Below are positions 1-50,540 of a DNA stretch of 64,000 nucleotides, piece after piece. The stretch is from Diadophis punctatus similis. Taxonomy: Eukaryota > Chordata > Lepidosauria > Squamata > Dipsadidae. Positions within the stretch are counted from its first letter, which is position 1; every line of letters starts with the position of its first letter. Below the pieces are notes generated by a model. The model saw only the letters and a program-made list of their open reading frames with translations. It made no database searches and was not told the origin of the DNA. The translations under genes were made by a program, and so were the position numbers. The DNA lies in the NCBI GenBank assembly GCA_023053685.1, contig JALIGW010000058.1:67001-131000 (forward strand), read 5' to 3'.

Positions 1-396
1 ATGACTGTCAGCTATACATCTCCACCCCTCGTCAATTCAGTGAAGCGGTGGAAGTGATGGGCTGGTGCCTGAACGATGTAAGGGTCTGGATGGGAGTCAA
101 CAGGCTCAAATTAAACCCAGACAAGACTGAGTGGATGTGGATGTTGCCTCCTAAGGACTATATCGGTCGTCCTATCCTGGTTTTGGTTGTGTGTGTGAAA
201 ATTTAACCCCCTCAGAAAAGGTTTGCAATTTAATTAATTTAATTAATTTAATTAAATGGATTTGTATGCCGCCCAACTCCCTAGGGACTCTGGGCGGCTC
301 ACAACATATTCGGATCCATTTCGACAATACAATGCAATAAATACAATAGTTAAAAAACATATAACATATAAAAATTAAAAGAGTATCGTCACGCTT

Positions 397-1998
397 TCAC
401 CCCGCCTGCTGGAAGAGCCAAGTTTTTATTGCTTTCCGGAAGGCCAGCAGGGTGGGGATAGTCCTGATCTCCGGGGGGAGCTGGTTCCACAGGGAGGGAG
501 CTCCCACAGAGAAGGCCCTCCCCCTCGGCCCCGCCAACCGACATTGTTTGGTCGACGGGACCTGGAGGAGGCCGACTCTGTGGGCCCTGACCGGTCGTAG
601 GGAGGTATGCGGCAGGATGCGGTCCCGAAGGTAACCTGGCCCTGAGCCATGTAGGGCTTTAAAGGTAACGACCAACACCTTGAATTGGATCCGGAGACTA
701 ATGGGCAACCAATGCAGCTGGAGGAGAATTGGTGTTACGTGGGTGCATCTGGGAGCACCCACCACAGCTCGCGCAGCTGCATTTTGCACCAGTTGCAGTC
801 GCCGGACACTCTTCAAGGGTAGCCCCATGTAGAGCGCATTGCAGTAATCCAGCCGTGAGGTGATGAGGGCATGAGTGACTGTGAGAAGTGCCTCCCTCTC
901 CAAGTAGGGTCGCAATTGGTGCACAAGACGTACTTGTGCAAAGGTCCCCCTAGCCACAGCTGAAAGATGTTGTTCCAATTTAAGCTGTGGATCTAGGAGG
1001 ACACCCAAATTGCGGACCCGTTCTGAGGGAGCTAATTTCTCTCCCCCAAGAACCAAGGAGGGACAGTTGGTCACGTCCTTAGGAGGCAATATCCATAACC
1101 ACTCAGTCTTGTCAGGGTTAAGTTTTAGCCGGTTCTTCCCCATCCAGACCCTAACATCATCCAGGCAGCGGCCCATTACGTCTACGGCTTCCCCGAATTG
1201 AGACGGGGTGGAGATGTACAACTGGGTATCATCAGCATATTGCTGATACCTCACCCCGTGTCGTCGGATGATCTCACCCAGTGGCTTCATGTAGATATTA
1301 AACAGGATGGGCGAGAGGACCGAGCCCTGAGGCACCCCACATAGTAGGGGCCTAGGGCTCGACCTCTGCCCCCCTGTCAGCACCGACTGCGTCCTGTCAG
1401 AGAGGAAGGAGGAGAACCACTGCAAAACAGTGCCGCCCACCCCCACCTCTCCGAGACGACGCAGAAGGATACCATGGTCAATGGTATCGAAGGCCGCTGA
1501 GAGGTCAAGTAGCACCAGGATAGAGGAATAACCTCCATCCCGGGCTCGCCAGAGATCATCCATCAGGGTGACCAAAGCCGTTTCCGTACTGTAGCCGCGC
1601 CTGAAACCTGATTGAAAGGGATCCAGAAAATCCGTGTCATCCAACAGCCGTAGGAGCTGGAGCGCCACCACTTTCTCAACAACCTTCCCCGCGAAGGGAA
1701 GGTTGGAGACTGGACGGAAGTTCTTTAAATCCGCCGGGTCCAGGGAAGGCTTCTTGAGGAGGGGTCTCACCACCGCAGCTTTTAAGGGCTGCGGGACGGA
1801 CCCCTCTCTCAAGGAAGCGTTGACCAACGCCTGGAGCCAGCCGCGTGACACCTCCCTGGTGGCCGAAACCAGCCAGGAGGGGCACGGGTCCAATAAACAG
1901 GTGGCGGAGCTCATCGCTCCTATGGCCTTGTCTACATCCTCAGGCGTCACCGGTTCAAACCTATCCCAGATAACCGGACTAAGACCTGCCCCGGTCAT
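397..1998 (-). CDS. L2-A reverse transcriptase ORF (533 aa, 5'-truncated ORF2)
   Basis: The frame is open for 533 codons and encodes the RT half of an L2-type ORF2p; the endonuclease half is absent. Visible landmarks in order are [69 protein letters not shown] (catalytic YADD), NRLKLNPDKTEW and the C-terminal RLDYCNALYMGLPLKS region. The protein would copy its own RNA at nicked target DNA. The ATG used is an internal Met right after the fusion with the SCAN-like segment, so the natural start of ORF2 is missing. With no stop or frameshift in 1.6 kb, the copy looks young. Transcription would be antisense to its host L2 and sense to STAG3. Confidence 0.85.
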   Translation of the reverse strand: MTGAGLSPVIWDRFEPVTPEDVDKAIGAMSSATCLLDPCPSWLVSATREVSRGWLQALVNASLREGSVPQPLKAAVVRPLLKKPSLDPADLKNFRPVSNLPFAGKVVEKVVALQLLRLLDDTDFLDPFQSGFRRGYSTETALVTLMDDLWRARDGGYSSILVLLDLSAAFDTIDHGILLRRLGEVGVGGTVLQWFSSFLSDRTQSVLTGGQRSSPRPLLCGVPQGSVLSPILFNIYMKPLGEIIRRHGVRYQQYADDTQLYISTPSQFGEAVDVMGRCLDDVRVWMGKNRLKLNPDKTEWLWILPPKDVTNCPSLVLGGEKLAPSERVRNLGVLLDPQLKLEQHLSAVARGTFAQVRLVHQLRPYLEREALLTVTHALITSRLDYCNALYMGLPLKSVRRLQLVQNAAARAVVGAPRCTHVTPILLQLHWLPISLRIQFKVLVVTFKALHGSGPGYLRDRILPHTSLRPVRAHRVGLLQVPSTKQCRLAGPRGRAFSVGAPSLWNQLPPEIRTIPTLLAFRKAIKTWLFQQAG

Positions 1999-2011
1999 CT
2001 CGGCCTGTACT

Positions 2012-2340
2012 GTGCAGGACGGCCGACTTCACCTTCCAGTAGTCTTCCCAATCCTCGGTGGAAAGGGCGACGAAAGCCTTCTCGGCCTCCTCACTGAGAG
2101 CCGGCAGCAGCCGCGTCACCCACTCTTTTCTCGGCCAGCGGCAAGCCATGGCGACTTTCTCGAAGGAGGCCAGGAAGGCCCGAGGATCCTCCCAAGGGGT
2201 CAGATCATCCAGCAGCTGCTTCTCCAAAACGGTGTCTTTCAGGAACTCCTGGAACTGCGTTTCCCACAGATTATGCATGCTCTGGTCCTCTTGTTGCTGA
2301 GGCATTTCCAAGAATACCCCCATCCCTCCAGTTTGGGGGG
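2012..2340 (-). pseudogene. SCAN/gag-capsid-like coding fragment at the 5' end of L2-A
   Basis: On the minus strand the frame starts MGVFLEMPQQQEDQ, continues LWETQFQEFLKDTVLEKQLL and PRAFLASFEKVAMACRWPRK, and ends ALSTEDWEDYWKVKSAVL. The spacing DP-AFL-SFE--A---GWP...W---L-P-L---A--A..LS..D..DY--VK-A-L is that of the SCAN domain and its Gmr1-like gypsy gag capsid relative. It is out of frame with the L2 ORF that follows directly. It could be a gypsy gag remnant or an exon of a SCAN zinc-finger gene; the sequence does not decide. Confidence 0.6.
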
Positions 2341-2641
2341 CGAGAGAGGGCTGGGGTCTCCTAGACTCACAGGTGTCCTCCTAGACATTTGGGTGTCCTC
2401 CTAGACTCACAGCTGAAATTAGACCAACATCTGACAGCTGTAGCTAGGGGGACCTTTGCACAGGTTCGCCTAGTGCAGGGGTCGGAAATCGCAGCTCGCG
2501 AGCCACAAGCGGCTCTTTGGCCCCTGGAATGTGGCTCTTCTCAACAACCCCCAACTCACTAACTCTTACCCCTAAATCTTCGCCACACCTGCAAGCTGCC
2601 GAGGCTCTCTTCCTCTCTGTGCACGTATCCTACATTCCCAG

Positions 2642-3438
2642 CCCCGTTGCTCTTCCCACGGTTCTCCCCAGAGCCCCCTGCTGCCTTTCTGCCCTTCGTC
2701 ACGCCCCCACGGAGGTGTCATTCCTAAACAGCAGGACCAAACCAGGGTTTTAAGTCCACCGCTTTTCCTCCAATCTGGGTTCTGTTGCTAACATTCCCTC
2801 CCTCCGCTTGTAATGCCCACAGGAGCAAAAAGCACAGGCACACCGCTTTGCATGCTGGGAAACGTAGTCCAAGCTTAGTTTGGGACTTGGGAGGCTTGCT
2901 CTGTGCTCAGCGTTCGATCTGCTTGGTGACAAAGGCACCACTCGCAAAGAAAAGATGAGAAAAGCAAGGGACTATGGCATGGGGAGCATGCATGAAGTTT
3001 GCATGGAAGTGATTCCCATTTCCTGAGTCCAAAGAGGAGGTTTGGACTCAGGAAATGGGAATCACTTCCATGCAAACTTCATGCATGCTCCCCATGCCAC
3101 AGTCCCTTGCTTTTCTCATCTTTTCTTTGCGAGTGGTGCCTTTGTCACCAAGCAGATCGAACGCTGAGCACGGAGCAACCCTCCCAAGTCCCAAACTAAG
3201 CTCGGACTACGTTTCCCAGCATGCAAAGTGGCGTGCCCCTGCTTTTTGCTCCTGTGGGCATTACGAGCGGGGAGGGGGGGAGTAAATGTTAGCAACAGAA
3301 CTCAGATTGGAGGAAAAGCAGTGGACTTAAAACCCTGGTTTGGTCCTGCTGTTTAGGAATGACACCTCCGTGGGTGCGTGACGAGGGGCAGAAAGGCAGC
3401 AGGGGGCTCTGGGGAGAACCGTGGGAAGAGCAACGGGG
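2642..3438. repeat. Near-perfect inverted repeat (about 390 bp arms, 7 bp loop)
   Basis: The arm 2642-3033 and the arm 3041-3438 are reverse complements with few mismatches and small gaps. The centre is gagtccaaa, then gaggagg, then tttggactc. Transcribed RNA would form a hairpin of nearly 400 bp. The 2875-3075 minus frame and 2999-3199 plus frame are near-identical peptides only because of this symmetry. Confidence 0.95.
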
Positions 3439-4458
3439 AAGAGTTTTAGTTTTGGGGCTAGCTGCATTGCGTTGAAAAGGGAATCTCTAATGTCTATGGA
3501 GATTTTCAGTCATCCAGGTTATGGTTGTCCCAAAAGTACTTTTCCAAAAGGCAACAGGACTTTCTTGGATTTTCTTTGAAAACGTTTTAAAAACGTTTCA
3601 CTTTCATCCAAGAAGCTTCTTCAGTTGAAAAGAGGAAGGAGGGAGGGAGGGAAGGAGGGAAGGAAGGAAGGAACTTTGGGAATTGCTGGGGGTTTTGATC
3701 CTTTGGATCCGTCTGCAGCCAGATATCTTCCAATTCATTTGGAAGATTTTCTGCTTGTTCAAAAGTGGCACTTGCTAGAGAGCAGGTGGTCTACTGCCAG
3801 GAAATAGTGGAGGATTTTGCTTCATTCTGATGTTTCTGTGATTAGCTCTCGCCCTGATAGCTTTATACTACATCTGAGCCAAATCCATCAACGTTTGTCA
3901 GAAACAAGGCAAGGCTTGATTTTAAATCTATACTGGGAGGGGGCTCACAGGGTGAGGGCAACCTGTCTAGAACTGGGCTGCTAAGGGACATGGGTCTTTT
4001 GTAACAGTGAGGAGCATAATGAAATGCCCACAATTTGGCTTGCAAATTGAATTTTGCAGAGGCAGTCTGCTGACAGTCCAGTGACTGAGATCAAATATCC
4101 TGCAAGGCCAAATCACAGCTGGCCTGATTAAAATGAGATCGCACTGATGCTGTTACCTAGTTGGATAATTAAACGTCTGCAAGAAAACAAACTTTAGAGA
4201 GCACCAAGGACCGCTCAGAGAAGAGAGAAAGATGCATCTTAATCACTGTATTTATTTTAAACACCATTTAAAACAATGGTTTAAAACTTATTTTTTGGAT
4301 ATTTGTTTCATTAACTGCAGTGGACTTTCCAAATTGAAACACCGGTTTCAGTATATTACAATATTACTGAATAAGAAAAACACACATCAAAACTGCTTTG
4401 TGACGCACTTCATATATGAACTGCATGCCCAATAAAGATCAATGTTTGTAATGTTATC

Positions 4459-4696
4459 TATCAGAGGGGGAGAGAGAGACAGAGATACAGAGAGATACAG
4501 AGACAGGGGGAGATAGAAATAGAGATACAGAGAGAGGGGAGAGAGAGGGGTGAGAGACAGAGAGAGGGAGAGAGGGAGAAGGGGAGAGAGATACAGAGAG
4601 GGATGATATAGAGAGGGAAAGGGGGAGAGTGCCATAGAGAGATGCAGAGAGAGAGAGGGAGAGAGAAATACAGAGACAGAGACAGAGACAGAGACA

Positions 4697-4772
<76 letters not shown>
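4459..4772. repeat. AG-rich microsatellite
   Basis: About 310 bp of (AG)n mixed with gagaca, gatacaga and gggaga variants, ending in a pure (GA)n run of about 80 bp from 4692 to 4771. It lies inside the hAT element and its long Leu/Ser open frames are low-complexity artefacts. Confidence 0.95.
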
Positions 4773-4773
<1 letters not shown>

Positions 4774-5767
4774 TTTGTGGTTCCCAGTTCTCTGCCCTAA
4801 TGACTGGCTGGGTGGGCGTGGCTAGGCGGTCATGTGACTGGGTGGGAGTGAATGATGTCAAGTTGGCCACGCCCACCCAGGTTTTGTGGCTCCCGGTGTT
4901 TTTTTTTGTGGGAAACGGGTCCAACTGGCTCTTTGAGTGTTTAAGTTTGCCGACCCCTGGCCTAGTGCACCAATTGCGACCCTATCTGGATCGAGAGGCT
5001 CTTCTCACGGTCACTCATGCCCTCATTACCTCACGGCTTGATTATTGCAACGCGCTCTACATGGGGCTACCCTTAAAAAGTGTTTGGAGACTACAACTGG
5101 TCCAGAATGCAGCTGCGCGCGCTGTTGTGGGCGCCCCTAGGTATACCCACACGACTCCCATCTTACGTGAGCTGCACTGGTTACCGATCAGTCTCCGGAT
5201 GCAATTCAAGGTGTTGGTCATCACCTTTAAAGCCCTACATGGCTCGGGACCAGTTTATCTACGTGACCGCCTTCTACAGCATTCCTCCCAACGACCAGTG
5301 AGATCGCACAGGGAGGGCCTTCTCCGGGTCCCGTCAGCCAATGTCGGCTGGTGGGTACGAGGGCGAGGTCCTTCTCTGTTGCGGCTCCGACCCTATGGAA
5401 CGAACTACCTACCGAGATCCGTAATAACCCCACCTTGCTGGCCTTCTGGAAGGCCCTTAAGACCTGGCTTTTTCGGCAGGTTTGGGGCTAATTGAGATCA
5501 CCCCATGTATGAATGTGTTGCAATGTACTAGTTTTGAAAGGTATGCTTGAATTGTTGTGTTAACTGTCTTTTTAAGTTGTTAAGTTCGGAAAACCGGAAG
5601 TATTTGTTACTAACAGTTCGGGCGAACCGGTAGCATTTCAGCCCTGAATTATAGGTATCAATATAACCAAGAAACAGACTTATCACACACTCAGGGCCCA
5701 GATCGGGGCACATAACCAGGTCTCCGTGGCTTCAAAAAAGGGCAACAGGGCCAGACACATCCTAATC

Positions 5768-6035
5768 CCATGATGGCTAACCTATGGCACACGTGCCACA
5801 AGTGGCACGTGGAGCCATATCAGTGGGCACACGAGCTCAGGTCCGGCGCACAGGCCTTCTGGGCCCACTGGGAGTCGGGAAACGGGCTGTTTTCAGCCTC
5901 CGGAGGGGGTGGGACAGGCCCGTTTTTTGTTCTCCCCAGGCTTCAGAGCCTTTCTAGGAAACGGCCTTCCCCACTACCCCGGAGGCCCTCCAGAGGCCAG
6001 AAACAGCCCGTTTCCCAACTTCTTCAACTTCTTCA
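5768..6035. mobile_element. Truncated hAT-type element (one end only)
   Basis: It begins ccatgatggctaacctatggcacacgtgccac-like sequence, shared with the complete element at 41500-42156, then a GC-rich stretch with gggaaacgggctgttttcagcctccgg. The copy stops near aacttcttcaacttcttcaag and the opposite terminal repeat is missing. Confidence 0.65.
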
Positions 6036-6149
6036 AGTTGTGATATTGACAGCCACACAAACTATTTCAATAAACGATAAAGGATATTTTAGCACCATCA
6101 CCATTGATTTTTATAGCAAAAACTACTGAACAGGGCAGTTACACTTAGA

Positions 6150-6163
6150 GGCATCCTAAATAT

Positions 6164-6194
<31 letters not shown>

Positions 6195-6336
6195 TTTCTG
6201 AGACTTATATACCGCCTCACAGTGCAAGCACTCTCTAAGCGGTTTACACCAGTAAGCAATGTATATTTATATTGCCCCCAACAATCTGGGTCCTCATTTT
6301 ACCTACCTCGGAAGGATGGAAGGCTGAGTCAACCTT
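6150..6336 (-). mobile_element. Sauria-type SINE, 3' part
   Basis: A tttattta tail is followed by the reverse complement of the SINE body: ataccgcctcacagtgc, ctctaagcggtttaca, gggtcctcattttacc and cggaaggatggaaggctgag. The tRNA-like head is missing. Intact relatives lie at 30222-30500 and 40647-40892. Confidence 0.8.
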
Positions 6337-6482
6337 GAATATTTTTAAGCTTTCACTTTTGTAGAAGTACACTCAAAAAGAATCTGCTCATTTCAAAAAG
6401 TAATTAATCTCGTTTAACTACTGCTGATAAATGTCCTTTTGCATTAGTGTTCTGCAAACAATATCTCCCACAGTTCATTCTT

Positions 6483-6625
6483 ACAAGTCTTGCAGGTAGT
6501 CCTCAGGTTACGATGGCAATTGGGGCTGGAATTTGCATCACTAAGCAAGGCGGTGACATCATGTGACCACATCGCTTAGCGACAACAATCCCGGCAGTCC
6601 CCCTTGCCATCTTTCAGTGAGGAAC
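6483..6625. mobile_element. Fragment of a short mariner-like (caggtagtcctc) element
   Basis: It starts gcaggtagtcctcaggttacga, the terminal motif of a family repeated several times in this window (39460-39843, 51196-51344), and includes the ttgctaagc/cttagcga-like words of its interior. Only about 140 bp remain. Confidence 0.5.
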
Positions 6626-6629
6626 ACGC

Positions 6630-7267
6630 AGGTTGTTAAGAGAGGACCTCACATGACCCCAATGTGGGAAGAAGTGCTGAAACCGTGGCCCAGGCACACA
6701 GGCACTATGGAGGACTGGTGCCACGAAAGGGGGTTACGGAGCAGGCATTACAAAGTACGGGAGGGTGCTGTGGGTGGGCGGGCGCTACAGGGCACCAACA
6801 GCCACGTTGCTGGGGCCCCTCAGGAGAAAACCTGGCAGGGCTGTAGGAGCGACCCGAGATCTCCTTCCGGCTTCCCCATTGACTTTGCCTGTGGAAACAG
6901 GCAGGGCAGGTCAGAGATGGTGATGGTGCAATGGCCGCAACTCCTGAGGATCGATCATAGGTTCTCTCTGTGCCGCCCCACCCCCCGCCTTCTACGCTGC
7001 TGTAACTTGGAACTGTCCCTGAACGAGAGGTCCTCACATTAGGACCACACACACACACACTCCCCTCTTAAAGTTGCAGTTTAAGGCCTATGATAGGTAC
7101 ACTGCAGCTCACAAGCCCCTTTCTCCCACCTTGTATTCACTTAACCCGTTGCACTGTAGAAGCAGATGGGAAATGCAAAAGAACGGCCCAGCAAGCCCCT
7201 GCTCCTGCCCAAGTGGGCGGCCCATCTCATCCCCCCTCCCCCCCGCCACAGCCGAGACATCCCTCAC
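6630..7267. other. Intronic sequence without a recognisable feature
   Basis: GC-moderate intronic DNA downstream of STAG3 exon w15 in gene direction. Short open frames overlap on both strands without family resemblance. I see no repeat boundary. Confidence 0.5.
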
Positions 7268-46652
<39,385 letters not shown>

Positions 46653-46689
46653 CTAAAAACAGATGAACTGCTGGCAGAGAGATAATAGC

Positions 46690-47930
46690 CATCAATGGTT
46701 GCCTTGTTTATAATTATTTGAAAGATTTAGATAAAAATAATGTATGGTTTGGAACACTGTAAGACTGTGTTCGAAAGAGAATTGGGTATCAATTCTCAAC
46801 ATACAATTGCTAAAACGTATAAACATATTGGGATTTGAAACAGAAAAGAAACAGGTGAAAAAATGTAGGATAAAATGGGCTGAACATTTTGCTTCTAATA
46901 TACGGATGAAACAATGGGAAATATGTGACTAAAAGAATTGAAATTTACACTAAAAACCTCCCTTTTTATGACCCTATAATCCTTTAATTCAGGGTAGAGT
47001 CGGGGCGACTGCATGGAACTGAGCGTTTACTGGCCAAATGCCCTTCCTGAAGTCTATGTGGAGTTCGCAGATATTCTTTTTCTCTGAGCCCTAGGAGAAA
47101 CATCTGCCGCTACCTAGGATTGAACTCTCAACCTTACGAGTAGGAGGTGAGTGTCTTCACAAGGCCAGCACAGCGCTCAATTGAAATTTACAGTATAATC
47201 TTAAAAATATTTTTTATAAAATGATGTATTGTTGATGTGTCAACAGATAAATTATCTAGAATGTATAAAGGCACTTCAAATTTAGGTTGGAAATGTGAAC
47301 AAGAAGGAACATTTTGTCATGTTTGCTGGATGTATTAAAAAAACTAGAAAATTTTGGTTGCAAATACAGACACTGATTTATAGGATGTTAAAGATTTATA
47401 TACAATTGAGACACTTGGAAAAAATTCATGGAACTGTTTCTGTACAGAACTGCAATGAGATTATTGTATGGAAAGATGTGGCATAACCCACAGTGGAGAA
47501 ATAGTTGGTGAAAATTATGGAATTTGCTGAGATAGCTAAATTGACTTTTTTTTAATCGAGAAAAGGCAGCATCTGTATTTATTGCTGTCTGGAAACCCTT
47601 TATGAGCTTTTTGCATGAAACAGAAAAAAGTAAATTCATGATTTATTTTTTTGATGATTAGACAAAATACTTTAGCTAAATGGAATCACGTAACTTTACG
47701 GAAAGAAGTAAATTTAGAATTGTACTTAAAAGCTACTGAAAAGAATATTAGAAGCTACTTCTTTGGGGTTTTTTTTTCCTTTTTTTTTTCCTTTTCCTTT
47801 TTTCCTTTCTTGCACTTTTAGCTTTCTCTTTTATTTCTCTTCTTTTTCTCTCCATTTTATATTATTGTATTTTTTTAATCTTCCCTTTACAAATGTTTAT
47901 TATATAATAAAAATTGAAGGCTTATGCTCC
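46690..47930 (+). mobile_element. L1 ORF2 C-terminal remnant and 3' end
   Basis: Decayed plus-strand coding: KKCRIKWAEHFASNIRMKQW (46860-46920), then after a SINE SRMYKGTSNLGWKCEQEGTF, CHVCWMY and KILVANT, the Cys-rich end of L1 ORF2p. A T-rich 3' UTR follows to about 47930. Many stops. Confidence 0.7.
46950..47178 (-). mobile_element. tRNA-derived SINE with 14 bp target duplication
   Basis: The 14 bp aattgaaatttaca flanks it (46936-46949 and 47179-47192). Minus-strand reading starts gagcgctgtgctggccttgtg and has a B-box-like gagttcaatcctagg. It is a different family from the Sauria-type SINEs. Confidence 0.8.
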
Positions 47931-47934
47931 CAGC

Positions 47935-49135
47935 TACATAATTCTCACTAAAGAGATTACAACTTTCTTTCCCAAGCCAAATCTTCTCTGTTTGGATCTC
48001 AGGGAAAACTTTTATCAAATACTTTGCTAAACTCTTGATACAGTGTTGAACTCATTCACTTCAATTAAAATGGTCATTCTCTCTCTCTCTCAAAAAAAAG
48101 AGGAAATCTTTTGCACTTGTTCATGAACTTACACAAGTTCCTGTCAAGTAATATATATTCTTTTCTACGTGCTTGCAAACCTACTGCTGAATAATCTGTT
48201 CCAACGCCATCCAGATTGGTCTTTGGTTATCTATCTGGAATCTGATCATTCATATGCTTATTTACAGTTATTTCTCTATCACCACAATCTGACATCTCAT
48301 AGCCTTCTGAGTAACTGACCAAGGGCACAGAGAATGAAATCCCCCTATCACAGATTGCCCAGAGCACCAACCCTGCCTAATAGGCGATGCTGCTAGGCAG
48401 CTGGATGGGTGCTCCAACAGTAGAATCCGTAACTTGTGGTAGAGCTTAAGAAAAACACATCCAGGCACCTTTCACCCCAGAGCCTCTGCACACAGTCAAA
48501 CTGTCCTGGAAGATCACTACCCCCTGTGCATCTGGAGGGCAGATCCCTGAGAGGTAGACTAGGTCAGGGCTGGTGACGGGCACCAGGCCACCATTTTGCA
48601 TCCCCATTTGAGGGAGCCAAGCGGTTGCCAACAGTGAGTCCTGATCCCAAGCGGCCACTGCATAGGAGGAGCTGCTCCTGCTCCTAATCAGTCCCATTAA
48701 CTGCTTCTTCACTGAGGCTTCCTTCCCCTCCGAAACCCCTTTCTTCCCTGTTAATTCATAGTATGCAGGGGATTTCCCTCCCCCACCCCCACTTGTGCAT
48801 TTTATACTCTACACACCTCCAGTAACCATCTCTCCCTCCTCCTCTTTCTCCTCCATCCACTCAAATCTTCTTCACACCTGAGGACTTACCTGTTTCTCCA
48901 GCCACACTGCATCCCACCGTTTTACCCCGTTTTCCTTGCCCCTAACGTTCTCCTTCAATTACAGCATTTCCCATCCTTAAAAGTTCCCCTTCCTTCCTCG
49001 CATTCTTTCACACCCACTCATTTCCACAGAAACTCTTCCCCCCCCCCCCGCTTCACTGTCTCTTACCTTCTCCACATTTAAAACTGTCCACCTTCCAGAA
49101 CGGTTTCCTGGATTCACTGATTCCCAGGGGGAAAG
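47935..49135. other. Unannotated sequence
   Basis: No convincing repeat or gene. One GT-AG-compatible minus frame near 48885-48905 does not match STAG3. Confidence 0.45.
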
Positions 49136-49136
49136 A

Positions 49137-49320
49137 AGCTAACCTTTAAGGTAAAGTCTTCTCCGCAGCCCTACTTTAGAGACTATGCTGGCCATATTAT
49201 GACTTTATTATTTAAAATGGTTTTTAATGATTTTATTGTTTGGTGTTCTTTAAAATGCTGTACGCCGCCCTGAGTCCTTAGGGAGTAGGGCGGCATAGAA
49301 GAATTCCCAAATAAATAAAT
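49137..49320 (+). mobile_element. L2 3' end fragment
   Basis: 3' UTR with gctgtacgccgccctgagtccttagggagtagggcggc and an aaataaat tail. Confidence 0.75.
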
Positions 49321-50540
49321 TATGCTATTTGTCTCCTAAGGATTTTAAAGATTCACATAACTGCCCCAACTGGGAGAAAACTTGTGAACCCGGAACTGGC
49401 AATAATTTTGGGAGCTAGACACCAAGGGTTAATAGTCTACTGTATGCATACAAAAAGAAATACACTTTTTAAAAATCTTATCCTTCAAATCTCATGTGAG
49501 ATTGTCAAGCAGACAGAAGAATTTGAGTAATTTTAATTCCTACAACTGGCAATTGCACTGACAGTTTGCACCAGTGATTGCCCAGGACCACTGATCAGAG
49601 CACTGTTTGATGGCCTATTTGTGGCAGCTTAAGGATAGTTTTAAAAATCCAGTTTCCAGAGAATGAATTCAAAGACCAAACAAAAATTTGGCAGGGAGCC
49701 AGAAAATATTACAGAGTTGATTAAAACACCCAAGAACAAAAACATCACGTGCAGAAAATGGAAGGAGGGAAATGTAACCAAAGAATACAAGACAGCCTCT
49801 AGCGATTACAGGCGGCCCTCAGATTACAATGCTTCAGGGACTATTCAAACTTGTGACGGCACTGAAAAATAAGAAGTTGTGATGTGTCCTCAGAGTTCTG
49901 GCTGTCATAGTGCCCCTGCTGCAGTCGCATGGCTGTGATCCAGGTTCTTAGGGTTAGTTCACAATTACAGAGTTGCTATGAGCCACAACCACATGGTCCT
50001 GACTTCCAAGATTCCCTGCCAACTTCCTCAAAGCAAAGTCAATGAGGAAGCTGGCAGTAAGTCAGAATTCACCATCATGTGAGATCCTCACTTAATGGCC
50101 TGCATGGTCCTTGTTAACCAAGTTAATTTGTTAACTTGAAAACGTGCTACCAGACTCCTCCTGATTTTTAGGATAGACCAGAAAAGGATAGGAATGGCTT
50201 AGTTAATTCCACTCAATTCATCCTTCAGGATAAGATGGATTGCCTCCCAATGCACAGAAGGAACCAGCAGCGGTGATCACAAAACTATTCTCAGTAATTA
50301 TCAAGAACTCCCGAAGGACCACAGAGGTCCCAGATCAGAGCAGAACAAAACCATCCCCTTAAAAATATAACCTATACCCTCTTCAGGACTGGAAGCCTGG
50401 ACCTCCTAGTCCGGCAGTCTGTTCTCGAGTGGCCAACCAACTGCACAAGAGAGCCCACTAATCTCCTAGCAGATGGGCTTCAGAGGCAGTCCCACTGCTA
50501 CCAAGGCTAGGGCTGATCCTCGTGATTTCCATGAATTGGT
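49321..50540. other. Mostly unannotated; mariner-like fragment near 49808-50140
   Basis: The words ggcggccctcagattacaatg and ccttgttaaccaagttaatttg resemble the decayed ends of the mariner-like family. Nothing else recognised. Confidence 0.35.

Larger units (their letters stand above)
226..2390 (-). mobile_element. L2-A: young antisense L2-type LINE nested in the outer L2
   Basis: The element reads on the minus strand from a non-L2 5' segment (2012-2390) through the RT frame to a 3' tail with the hairpin-forming tgccgccc/gggcggc motif at about 260-300. It ends in a TTAA-rich repeat at 226-254. It interrupts the outer L2 between its GAA-rich VCNL and GVLLD codons. The right junction carries three short copies of ggtgtcctcctagac. 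Its L2 portion is almost identical to the copy at 12.1-13.4 kb. Confidence 0.85.
2476..4959. mobile_element. Non-autonomous hAT element, 2484 bp, with 8 bp target duplication
   Basis: The left end is caggggtcgg and the right end is ccgacccctg, perfect 10 bp terminal inverted repeats. The 8 bp gcctagtg stands immediately outside both ends (2468-2475 and 4960-4967), the hallmark of hAT insertion. Joining the flanks restores the outer L2 frame. No transposase frame is present. The interior holds a long hairpin (2642-3438), a fragment resembling a retroelement tail (about 3530-3625) and a long AG microsatellite. Confidence 0.93.
1..5525 (+). mobile_element. Outer L2-type LINE copy, split by two nested insertions
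   Basis: Three collinear plus-strand pieces belong to one L2-type reverse transcriptase copy. Piece 1-225 contains QLYISTP and NRLKLNPDKTEW. Piece 2391-2475 contains QLKLDQHLTAVARGTFAQVR. Piece 4960-5525 contains HQLRPYLDREALLTVTHAL and SRLDYCNALYMGLPLK. The gaps are an antisense L2 (226-2390) and a hAT element (2476-4959). The copy continues left of the window and is decayed by frameshifts near its 3' end. Confidence 0.85.

Noticed and set aside
1634..2404. 256-codon plus-strand open frame
   Set aside because: It lies opposite the L2-A RT frame and the SCAN-like segment, has no family resemblance of its own, and is a shadow frame.
2875..3199. Two near-identical small proteins on opposite strands
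   Set aside because: They are produced by the hairpin symmetry at 2642-3438, not by gene duplication.
4454..4924. Leu/Ser-rich 156-codon frame
   Set aside because: It is a translation of the AG microsatellite.
48885..48960. Possible upstream STAG3 exon with gtaagt donor
   Set aside because: The reading (ending VWLEKQ) does not fit the expected sequence before exon w1, and the phase cannot be supported.
49062..49140. Another possible minus-strand exon with AG/GT borders
   Set aside because: None of its frames resembles STAG3; the borders are common by chance.
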